Positions 8,313 through 15,925 of a DNA stretch of 64,000 nucleotides are shown here, piece after piece. This DNA is from Bacteroidota bacterium. GTDB taxonomy: Bacteria; Bacteroidota; Ignavibacteria; Tepidaquicellales; Tepidaquicellaceae. Location: contig JAFDZP010000002.1 of NCBI GenBank assembly GCA_018266835.1, positions 905,302 through 969,301 of the forward strand, read 5' to 3'. A program made the position numbers and the translations under genes. Under the pieces are notes generated by a model. That model was not told the origin of the DNA. It searched no databases and worked only from the letters and a program-made list of their open reading frames with translations. How positions within the stretch are numbered: position 1 is the first letter of the stretch; every line of letters starts with the position of its first letter.

Positions 8313-9770
8313 TCAATTTAATTTCAGAATGAAATAGTCAACGTTATCAGCAATGACTTTATATTGTTTTTTTAATTCTTCAAAATTCTTTTTTTCTTCA
8401 TCATTTTCAAGAACAGATTTTTCACCTGAAATAATTTTAGCTCCATTATTTTTTTTGTCTCTGATATTTTCAGAGTTAATCTTATCGGGATTTACAGCCC
8501 AGCCTTTTCTATCAGCCCTGTACAAAAACAGCGGGTCGCCATTGCATACTGTTATAATCAGATCGTTCTTATCAGATGATTTTTTTATTTCTTCAGACAT
8601 TTTAAATAACGGCGAATCTATATCCTCGTTCTTATAAAAATTACTAATGCGTAAAAAGCTTAGTATAAGCGTAAAAACAAAAAATAAAATGAATACATAC
8701 GAAAGCCAGTTTTTATTTTCCTGTGATGAAAAATCAGAAAGTTTTATAGGAAAGTATTTAGCAAATGCCTTTCCTGCAAATACTGCTGCCGGAAGTATAA
8801 ACGGCAGTTGATAATATTCGTGGACCTGATTTCCCTTTGCAAGAAGCAGGATATAAAGCACTATGCTTAGCAGCCATACATCGAACAATCTCTCCCGGAA
8901 ATTTTTTCTTTTAATAAATAAACCCATTACAAAAGGAATGAATGCTGCATAAGTGAAATGTCTTTCAGCTATGCTTTTAAAAAATACATCGTTATAAAAT
9001 TTAAAGCTAAGGATTATATTAAGGTTTGACCATTTATCTTTTGAATCCCACACACCAAATGTTAAACCCGTTTCTTTTAACAGCTGGTTTGCATGGTAAT
9101 ACCAGAGTATAACCGGTATAAAAATCATAACAACCAGAAGCAGTAACTTCCAGTTAACAAATAATTTCCATTTATATTTTGTGTAAGCTAAAAACAATAA
9201 CGGGAAACCGAGATAGAGACATGGAATTTTAATCAGCACTGCAAACACAACAAACAAATACGCATATATAAAATATTTCCAGTTCTCTTTATCAATCCAC
9301 TCTGAAAAAAAATATATTCCGTAAACAGAGCACATAAGGAATGTTGTCTCAGGCATTACGGCACGATTGAAATAAATATTAAGCGGAATGATTCCGTATA
9401 TCAATGCAGACCAGAGCCCTGCATTCTCTGAAATAAATTTTCTGACCAGTAAATAAATTCCGTAAAGTAAAAATAAAGAAGTTATAACAGAAAGTATTCT
9501 GCCGACTGCATCATTTACTCCTGTAAAATTATAGATAAGTGAAATTATATAGGGATATATATGAAACTCGGATTCAACATAGCCGGGAGTTGTTCCGCGC
9601 CAGTCAATTTGCGGATATAAAATATTATGACCTTCTTCATAAAAATTCTTTGCTATTGCAGCGGTATCTGCCTGTCGCCACGCATGCCAGCCCGATACCG
9701 GAAAAGCAATGTGATAAAGTCTAATTGCAAAACAAAATGCCAGTATATAAAATATTGTTTTACTCTTCAT
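8313..9770 (-). CDS. Glycosyltransferase family 39-like integral membrane protein
   Basis: About 485 residues from the ATG at 9770. A longer in-frame start at 9809 would lie inside the RNase G terminator, so I prefer the shorter form beginning MKSKTIF. It has roughly ten hydrophobic segments plus the motif GWHAWRQADTAAIAKNFYEEG just after the first one (split here: GWHAWRQADTAA, then AKNFYEEG). That acidic loop fits the PMT/ArnT (GT-C fold) family, which transfers sugars from polyprenyl-phosphate carriers. A soluble C-terminal tail starts near residue 390. The acceptor is unknown. The VOC gene follows directly. Confidence 0.8.
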   Translation of the reverse strand: MKSKTIFYILAFCFAIRLYHIAFPVSGWHAWRQADTAAIAKNFYEEGHNILYPQIDWRGTTPGYVESEFHIYPYIISLIYNFTGVNDAVGRILSVITSLFLLYGIYLLVRKFISENAGLWSALIYGIIPLNIYFNRAVMPETTFLMCSVYGIYFFSEWIDKENWKYFIYAYLFVVFAVLIKIPCLYLGFPLLFLAYTKYKWKLFVNWKLLLLVVMIFIPVILWYYHANQLLKETGLTFGVWDSKDKWSNLNIILSFKFYNDVFFKSIAERHFTYAAFIPFVMGLFIKRKNFRERLFDVWLLSIVLYILLLAKGNQVHEYYQLPFILPAAVFAGKAFAKYFPIKLSDFSSQENKNWLSYVFILFFVFTLILSFLRISNFYKNEDIDSPLFKMSEEIKKSSDKNDLIITVCNGDPLFLYRADRKGWAVNPDKINSENIRDKKNNGAKIISGEKSVLENDEEKKNFEELKKQYKVIADNVDYFILKLN

Positions 9771-9796
9771 ATAGTTTATCAACTTAAATAAAACAA

Positions 9797-9830
9797 AAAG
9801 GCTTATCAATAATAAAATTGATAAGCCTTT
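9797..9830 (-). terminator. Intrinsic terminator of RNase G gene
   Basis: A perfect 14-bp stem, AAAGGCTTATCAAT (9797-9810) with ATTGATAAGCCTTT (9817-9830), and a 6-nt loop. Read on the minus strand it is followed by a T-rich tract (TTTTTGTTTTAT), the classic intrinsic terminator shape. It lies about 50 bp past the RNase G stop. Confidence 0.88.
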
Positions 9831-9841
9831 GACGATTATTG

Positions 9842-9867
9842 CGTTACGAAGCGGGAGCTTCGTAACG
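9842..9867. repeat. REP-like hairpin
   Basis: CGTTACGAAGC (9842-9852), loop GGGA, then GCTTCGTAACG (9857-9867): a perfect 11-bp stem between the RNase G stop and its terminator. It has no T-tract. It looks like a dispersed REP palindrome rather than a second terminator. Confidence 0.65.
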
Positions 9868-9878
9868 AGATCAAAAAT

Positions 9879-11498
9879 CTATTGGTCGTACTCTTCTGTT
9901 ACGTCCTTATTGTTATGTTTTTTTGAAATGATTTTTATATCATCGAATGCAAGTGATTCATCTGCTTCAAGCTTTATCTTTATAAAATACTTGAGTGACA
10001 TTCTTCTTACTTTGCTGAACCAGCCTGATTCAAGATAAGTTTTCAGATAAGGATTTACTTTTAATGTAATGAAGAATCCGTTATCACCGCCTTTATAGCG
10101 CTGCAATATTCTTTCAAGACGCGTTAAGAATCCTGCGCGTGAAGAAATTCTTCCCGAACCTTTACACATCATACATGTATCCGATACAGAGTGAATGATT
10201 GTCTGGCGGATTCTTTGTCTGGTTATCTGGCAAAGTCCGAAATCACTTAAAGGAAGAACAGTTACTTTTGCTCTGTCCTTTCTGAATTCTTTTCTGACTT
10301 CTTCATAAAGTTTCTTTTTATTTCTGTCATCGTAAAGGTCGATAAAATCGATTACGATAATTCCACCGATATCTCTTAATCTTACCTGGCGTACAATTTC
10401 ATTTGCAGCTTCGATGTTTGTTGCAAGTGAGTTCACTTCCTGGTCTTTCGACTTCGCATACTTGCCGCTGTTAACATCAACAACTGTCATCGCTTCAGTG
10501 GCTTCTATAATTATATAGCCGCCGTTTTTTAGCCAGACTTTCCTGCGCATGGTTTCCTGTATCTGCTTCTCTACATTGTAGGAATCAAACAAAGGCTGAT
10601 TGCCGCTGTATAGCTGTACTCTCGGCAAAAATTCAGGTGAAGTTTCTTCAAGGTAAGTAACTATTTCCCTGTGAAGTTTTTTGGAATCAACAATAACTTT
10701 GTTAACATCTTCGCGGAATAAATCACGAATTACAGAGTTTAGTGTTGAAGCATCTTTATAAAGAAGCGTCGGTGGTTTTTCTGTTTTTAGCTTTGCGGAA
10801 ATTTCATTCCAGGTATTGATGAGATTGTTTAAATCATCAAGGATAAGTTTATCCTCATTACCCTGAGCAACTGTGCGGATGATGATTCCAAATCCTTTAG
10901 GGAGTGCAGACCTTACTAGTGACCTGAGTCTTCTTTTCTCTTTTGAGTTAAATATCTTTTTAGATATACCTATGCGGCTGCCGAAAGGCATAAGAACAAG
11001 ATATCTTCCCGGTATTGAAACTTTGGAAGTTACACGGAAGCCCTTCTTACCAACGGGTTCCTTGGTAATCTGAACGACAATATCCTGACCGCGTTCGAGA
11101 TTAATTTCTTTTTGTGAATGTCTGTTTCCGTTGCGATGATCGTTTGACCTGTTACCGTTTGCACGGTTACCGTTGCTTTTGTTATCTGCCGGCTTTTGTT
11201 CCTCTTCTTCATCATCGTCTTCGTCGTCGAAGTCGGAGTCATCTCCGATAATGGAAGAGTATTCGTCAAGCGAATCGCTGATATCTGAAAAATGAAGGAA
11301 AGCGTCCTGCGGAAACCCCAAATCAATAAAAGCAGCCCTTATTCCGGGTATTACTTTTCCTGTCTTGCCTAGGTAAATATCACCTACATTTCTTTCTGTT
11401 TCCGGTGTTTCTAAAAAAAGTTCGGCTATTCTGCCGTCTTCCGTTATCGCTATCCTTGTCTCATCAGATGTCGCATTAATTAATATTTCTTTTTTCAT
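9879..11498 (-). CDS. rng: Ribonuclease G/E family endoribonuclease
   Basis: 539 residues, close to RNase G length plus an insert. The order is: N-terminal strand (INATSDETRIAITEDG), an S1 RNA-binding domain starting near 36 (GDIYLGKTGKVIPGIRAAFID), the RNase H-like/DNase I-like catalytic core with VVDVNSGKY near 340 and IVIDFIDL near 384 carrying the Mg-binding aspartates, and the Zn-link cysteines CMMC near 445. RNase G/E cleaves AU-rich single-stranded RNA in mRNA decay and rRNA processing. The S1 domain is interrupted at about 85-130 by an Asp/Glu run followed by repeated Asn-Gly-Asn-Arg units. It lies downstream of rho on the same strand with 150 bp between. Confidence 0.94.
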   Translation of the reverse strand: MKKEILINATSDETRIAITEDGRIAELFLETPETERNVGDIYLGKTGKVIPGIRAAFIDLGFPQDAFLHFSDISDSLDEYSSIIGDDSDFDDEDDDEEEEQKPADNKSNGNRANGNRSNDHRNGNRHSQKEINLERGQDIVVQITKEPVGKKGFRVTSKVSIPGRYLVLMPFGSRIGISKKIFNSKEKRRLRSLVRSALPKGFGIIIRTVAQGNEDKLILDDLNNLINTWNEISAKLKTEKPPTLLYKDASTLNSVIRDLFREDVNKVIVDSKKLHREIVTYLEETSPEFLPRVQLYSGNQPLFDSYNVEKQIQETMRRKVWLKNGGYIIIEATEAMTVVDVNSGKYAKSKDQEVNSLATNIEAANEIVRQVRLRDIGGIIVIDFIDLYDDRNKKKLYEEVRKEFRKDRAKVTVLPLSDFGLCQITRQRIRQTIIHSVSDTCMMCKGSGRISSRAGFLTRLERILQRYKGGDNGFFITLKVNPYLKTYLESGWFSKVRRMSLKYFIKIKLEADESLAFDDIKIISKKHNNKDVTEEYDQ

Positions 11499-11648
11499 CG
11501 TAAGTCGTGTTAGTTCAAATCATCAAATCAGATTGTGATAAGTAAAAATTGTTAAAAATCATAGTATTGAGGTTTTGTGCAAACCTTCTTTATTTTAGAG
11601 AACGATTTTTTTGTCTCTTTGCTTTTTAGAAAGAGATAATAAATCCTG

Positions 11649-12971
11649 TTAAGAATTCATTGAAGCGAGGAATTCTTTGTTTGATTTTGTTCCTCTCATT
11701 TTCTCGAGAAGGAATTCCATTGCTTCAACAGGGTTATATTCAGATAATAACTTTCTTAAGAGCCATACTCTTGTAAGAGTTTCGCTTGTCATAAGAAGTT
11801 CTTCTTTTCTTGTTCCCGATTTATTCAAATCGATTGCAGGGAATACTCTTCTATCGGATAGTCTTCTATCCAATACAATTTCCATATTACCTGTTCCTTT
11901 GAATTCTTCAAAGATAACTTCGTCCATTCTGCTGCCTGTTTCGATAAGCGCAGTAGCAATAATTGTTAAGCTGCCGCCTTCATCAATGTTTCTTGCAGCG
12001 CCGAAGAATCTTTTTGGCTTATGTAATGCGTTTGCATCCACACCGCCCGATAATATCTTTCCGCTGTGCGGAATAACTGTGTTGTGAGCTCTTGCAAGAC
12101 GGGTAATACTATCAAGAAGTATTACAACATCTTTCTTTGCTTCGATAAGTCTTTTTGCTTTTTGCAGAACGATTTCAGAAACCTGAACGTGTCTTTCCGG
12201 TGGTTCGTCGAATGTTGAGCTAATTACTTCAGCATTAACGTGGCGTTCCATATCCGTTACTTCTTCAGGTCTTTCATCAATAAGTAAAACTATAAGGTGA
12301 ACTTCAGGATGATTTTTTGTTATGCTGTTTGCAATCGTTTGCAGCAAAATTGTTTTACCGCTTTTCGGTGGTGAAACGATAAGACCTCTTTGACCTTTTC
12401 CTATAGGAGTAAATAAATCCATTATTCTCATTCCGTATTCACCGGGAGCAGTTTCAAGATTTAATTTTTCGTTAGGATATAAAGGTGTGAGGTTATCAAA
12501 TAAAATTCTGTCTCTTATTGTATCAGGGCTCTCGAAGTTTACTGCTTCTACTTTAAGAAGAGCAAAAAATCTTTCGCCTTCTTTAGGAGGACGAACCTGG
12601 CCGCTGACTGTATCACCGGTTCTTAATAAAAATTTCTTTATCTGTGATGGAGAAACGTAAATATCGTCTGGTGAAGGAAGATAGTTATAATCTACTGAGC
12701 GTAAAAATCCGTATCCGTCGGGAAGCACTTCAAGTACTCCCACTGCATAGGCAAATCCGTCGTTCTTTGTTTGTGCTTCGATTATTTTAAAAATCAGTTC
12801 CTGCTTTTTGAGGTCGCTGTAACCTGCCACTCCGAGTCCTTTAGCAATCTCGATAAGTTCAGCAACTTTTTTTGATTTTAAGTCAGTAACATTTTTAGAT
12901 TTTGCATCAGGCGTAAATCCATTTGAAGAAGATGCGGGTTTAGTTCTTGTGTCTGTTGTTTTCGTATCCAT
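11649..12971 (-). CDS. rho: Transcription termination factor Rho
   Basis: 440 residues. A short basic Ser/Thr/Lys-rich leader is followed by a Rho_N-like helical domain (about 28-70), the cold-shock-like RNA-binding domain ([14 protein letters not shown] near 83) and the RecA-type ATPase domain with Walker [11 protein letters not shown] near 202, Walker [15 protein letters not shown] near 285 and the Q/R-loop region [20 protein letters not shown] (about 351-370). Rho is a hexameric 5'-3' RNA translocase that ends transcription. It is full length for Bacteroidota forms, which carry a variable N-terminal extension. The RNase G gene follows on the same strand. Confidence 0.96.
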   Translation of the reverse strand: MDTKTTDTRTKPASSSNGFTPDAKSKNVTDLKSKKVAELIEIAKGLGVAGYSDLKKQELIFKIIEAQTKNDGFAYAVGVLEVLPDGYGFLRSVDYNYLPSPDDIYVSPSQIKKFLLRTGDTVSGQVRPPKEGERFFALLKVEAVNFESPDTIRDRILFDNLTPLYPNEKLNLETAPGEYGMRIMDLFTPIGKGQRGLIVSPPKSGKTILLQTIANSITKNHPEVHLIVLLIDERPEEVTDMERHVNAEVISSTFDEPPERHVQVSEIVLQKAKRLIEAKKDVVILLDSITRLARAHNTVIPHSGKILSGGVDANALHKPKRFFGAARNIDEGGSLTIIATALIETGSRMDEVIFEEFKGTGNMEIVLDRRLSDRRVFPAIDLNKSGTRKEELLMTSETLTRVWLLRKLLSEYNPVEAMEFLLEKMRGTKSNKEFLASMNS

Positions 12972-13160
12972 TGGTTAGTTTTGAATATCCTTTAGCGGGA
13001 TTAAAATGATGGGGTAAATATTTATAAAATTATAAAATAGATTTTTTATAGGGCGATTAACAAATCTTAAAATTTAATAAGTAAGAAAGTAATAGATGAG
13101 TTAATTGATGTTAGGTTAAAACTATCACAAAACGTTAATAATTTCAAGGGATAAATTACA

Positions 13161-14342
13161 TCAAGCCTCAATTTCCTTAATTCGCAGAAATCCGAAATAA
13201 ACTGCTATTATAAGAGCGCCGGCTGCAGAAACTGCAAACGTTAATCCGGGTGTAAAGCTGCTCCATAAAAATCCTGCAAGAGCGCTTGCCAGCATCGTGA
13301 ATATACTATTAAAAGAAAGAAAGAATCCTAAAGCGGTACCGGTTTGATTTTGTGGAACAAGGTTGGTTATCCATGCCTTCGAAATTCCTTCCGAAGATGC
13401 AGCAAAAACTCCGTAGATTATAAATACTATAACAATAAATATGAAACTAAGTTCCAGCGACATCATAAAGTACACAAGCGCGAATAAAAATAACCCGCCG
13501 ATAAAAACTTTTTTCATCCCTAATTTATCTGCCAGTATTCCTATGGGATATGAAGCAATTGCAAATATAAAATTATAAAATATATAAGCTCCGATAACAT
13601 ACGTATCGTTATAGCCCATTGATTTTATTTTCAGCAATAAAAAAATATCGGAACTGTTCATCAAAGCAAAAAATAAAAATCCGATTACTATTTTTTTATA
13701 TTCAGCGGGAGAGTTCTTCCAGTACTTTAAAAATGCAAGAAAATTATAACTTGGTTTCTCAGCCGGCGGAGGCATCTTCTTTTCTTTTATTAAAAAAGTA
13801 AGAAGCAGCCCAATCATTCCAGGAATGAATGCAATAAAAAACATTGTCTGGTAATCATCGGGCCTGTAATAAATATATACAAGCGCAAATATGGGACCTA
13901 TAAAAGCACCCACTGTATCCATTGCTCTGTGAAGACCGAACACTTTACCTTTATTCTCTTTAGTTGTCTCAGCAGAGAGCATTGCATCACGCGCAGAAGT
14001 TCTTAATCCCTTTCCGAATCTATCGAATGTACGCGCAAAGAAAATCCACACAGGATGCACAAAAAGCGCAAACATTGGTTTTGTAATTGCGCTGAGGAAA
14101 TAACCGCTCTGAATAAATATTAATCTTTTACCTGATGCATCGGAGAGTTTACCGAAATATCCTTTGCTTAGTCCGCTGGTAACATCTGCAAGACCTTCAA
14201 GAAGTCCGATAAGAAAAATGGAGAAGCCGATATTTTTAAGATAAACAGGGAGAATTGGATACAGCATTTCACTGGCTATATCATTGAACAAACTGACAAA
14301 GCAGAGAATCCATACTGTTCTTGTAAAAATTTTGGAAGCCAA
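13161..14342 (-). CDS. MFS transporter
   Basis: 393 residues with about twelve hydrophobic helices in two halves, as in the major facilitator superfamily. After helix 2 a loop reads GYFGKLSDASGKRLIF, the MFS motif-A position (GxLaDrxGrkxxl), and the same loop recurs in the second half as GILADKLGMKKVFIGG. The N-terminus SLFNDIASEMLYPILPVYL is typical of a branch often annotated as tetracycline-like or nitrate-like MFS proteins. The substrate cannot be inferred. A tiny membrane ORF lies upstream at 14397-14525. Confidence 0.88.
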   Translation of the reverse strand: MASKIFTRTVWILCFVSLFNDIASEMLYPILPVYLKNIGFSIFLIGLLEGLADVTSGLSKGYFGKLSDASGKRLIFIQSGYFLSAITKPMFALFVHPVWIFFARTFDRFGKGLRTSARDAMLSAETTKENKGKVFGLHRAMDTVGAFIGPIFALVYIYYRPDDYQTMFFIAFIPGMIGLLLTFLIKEKKMPPPAEKPSYNFLAFLKYWKNSPAEYKKIVIGFLFFALMNSSDIFLLLKIKSMGYNDTYVIGAYIFYNFIFAIASYPIGILADKLGMKKVFIGGLFLFALVYFMMSLELSFIFIVIVFIIYGVFAASSEGISKAWITNLVPQNQTGTALGFFLSFNSIFTMLASALAGFLWSSFTPGLTFAVSAAGALIIAVYFGFLRIKEIEA

Positions 14343-14396
14343 TGCCGGAGTTTTTTAGAAAGTAATTAAGGTCTTCCTAATATGTAATGTAGAATT

Positions 14397-14525
14397 TTAG
14401 TGAGTGAATATCAGAACAAATATAAGGAATGCAAATCCTACAGTGATTAAAATTTTTTCTTTCAAAAATTTTATTTCTTTCAAACTTTTTTTACTGTAGT
14501 CATACTGTTCTAAATTAATTTTCAT
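14397..14525 (-). CDS. Possible 42-residue single-pass membrane protein
   Basis: An ATG at 14525 opens a 43-codon frame ending TAA. The product has a Lys/Glu-rich N-terminal half (QYDYSKKSLKEIKFLKEK) and a hydrophobic C-terminal half (ILITVGFAFLIFVLIF), a plausible single membrane helix with the N-terminus inside. It lies 55 bp upstream of the MFS transporter on the same strand and might be translated with it. It is too short for statistical support, and no known small-protein family was recognised. Confidence 0.4.
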   Translation of the reverse strand: MKINLEQYDYSKKSLKEIKFLKEKILITVGFAFLIFVLIFTH

Positions 14526-14560
14526 TGCGGGGTATATTGGATTAAAAATTTAATAAATAA

Positions 14561-14589
14561 TAGCGGACGCAATTCTCGTACGTCCGCTA
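14561..14589 (-). terminator. Hairpin at the 3' end of the T9SS-tailed protein gene
   Basis: TAGCGGACG (14561-14569) pairs with CGTCCGCTA (14581-14589), with an 11-nt loop. On the minus strand it is followed by TTATTTATTAAATTTTT, so it is a plausible terminator 13 bp past the stop of the 14603-15811 gene. Confidence 0.75.
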
Positions 14590-14602
14590 TCGGTTAAATA
14601 AA

Positions 14603-15811
14603 TTATTTTACCAAAACCATTTTTTTACTGACTGATTCGTTGTCGGTCTGGATTCGGTAGATATACAATCCACTCGCAAATCCTGTGCCGTTAAAATCAA
14701 TTGTGTAATACCCCGCCGGCTTAAGTTCGCCGTTTAGCAGACTTGAGACTTCTCTTCCCGTCATATCATATACTTTTAACATAACTTTAGAATCAATTGG
14801 AAGAGCAAAATTTATTTTAGTTGTCGGGTTGAAAGGGTTAGGATAATTCTGACTAATTTCAAATTTATTTGGCACGCCGACTTCAACTTCGTTAGCAAGG
14901 TCATAATATTTGTAATTACCGTTGAAATCAACCTGCTTCAATCTGTATTTATATTTTGCAGTTTGTAGATTCTTATCTTCAAAAGAATAATTAGTAGCTG
15001 TGTTTGAAGTCCCTGCTCCGTTTACAAATTTTACTTCACTCCATTGTAGTTCGTTTCCTGATTTTGTTCTTTCAACAGAAAATCCTTTGTTATTCTGTTC
15101 GCTTGCAGTAGTCCAGTTAAGCGTTACAATATTTCTGTTAACATTAGATACGAACGATGAAAGTTCAACAGGCAACGGAGTAGTATTAGAAGTCTGTGAA
15201 TCATCTGTTAAAAGATTTCCTGATGCAAAGTTAGTTGCGTTTGCTGAAGGACAGTTTCTCATATTATCAAATCTTCCTGCTGTTAAAAATCCTGATGCAG
15301 CATTATCAATTGTAATTTGCGCAGTACCGTTTGCATTTAATACGAGCCATTTTAACTGAGCAATTTCTCTGTAAGCGTTCGTTACAACAAATCCGCTATC
15401 CGCATCGCCTGAGCCGATAAGTTCTGCAGGAGTATTCCATCCATTCGAGTTTACTGCCGATGATAACGCTAACGGTGAAATAACGTATGCGCTATCTGAT
15501 GTTACCGCTGTTTTTTGTCTGATAGATGATGTGTATCCTGTTCCGTTTGTTGGACCTGTGAATACAACGCACTGACCAATAGCAGAAAGACTTCTGATAT
15601 TACCAAAGCTTGCAGCAGACCATCTTACTCTGATGGTGCCCTGGTTAATTGTAAAATCGGAACCGCCTGCCCCAGTCCATCTGACCTGAAGGGAGACTTT
15701 CAGAGTGTCGGGACCTTGTTTAAGAATTTGTGTTCTGTACTGCACATTCCATTGGCTGTACCCGTCGCAGAAAACAAATAGGAGGCTTAGTAGTAAAAGT
15801 AGTTTCTTCAT
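14603..15811 (-). CDS. Exported protein with T9SS type A C-terminal sorting domain
   Basis: 402 residues. Signal peptide at 1-19 (a Leu-rich run ending before QWNVQY). Residues 20-200 form a beta-rich domain with no family I recognise. Around 215-300 there is an Ig/fibronectin-like stretch (LPVELSSFVS, LNWTTASEQNNKGFSVERT), common just before sorting domains in this phylum. The last 80 residues are a T9SS type A sorting domain: SQNYPNPFNPTTKINFALP, KVYDMTGREV, GLYIYRI, and a basic KKMVLVK end. By family knowledge such proteins cross the outer membrane by T9SS and may be surface-anchored. It is followed by a terminator hairpin. Confidence 0.87.
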   Translation of the reverse strand: MKKLLLLLSLLFVFCDGYSQWNVQYRTQILKQGPDTLKVSLQVRWTGAGGSDFTINQGTIRVRWSAASFGNIRSLSAIGQCVVFTGPTNGTGYTSSIRQKTAVTSDSAYVISPLALSSAVNSNGWNTPAELIGSGDADSGFVVTNAYREIAQLKWLVLNANGTAQITIDNAASGFLTAGRFDNMRNCPSANATNFASGNLLTDDSQTSNTTPLPVELSSFVSNVNRNIVTLNWTTASEQNNKGFSVERTKSGNELQWSEVKFVNGAGTSNTATNYSFEDKNLQTAKYKYRLKQVDFNGNYKYYDLANEVEVGVPNKFEISQNYPNPFNPTTKINFALPIDSKVMLKVYDMTGREVSSLLNGELKPAGYYTIDFNGTGFASGLYIYRIQTDNESVSKKMVLVK

Positions 15812-15925
15812 GTTAGTTTAATTAAGTTTGAGTTTAAATTTTCCAACTTAATCCTATTATCGGGATTAAAGTCTTTATTTTATTTTTAAATTAGTAGATG
15901 AAAAATTATACTTAGTTTTTTTTTA

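Noticed and set aside
11612-11637. TCTCTTT/AAAGAGA hairpin between rho and the RNase G gene as a terminator
   Set aside because: It has no T-tract on the minus strand (A-run instead) and a weak AT-rich stem.
15848-15869. TTAATCC/GGATTAA hairpin downstream of the LamG gene as a terminator
   Set aside because: The stem is short and AT-rich, and the T-rich side faces the plus strand, where no gene ends.
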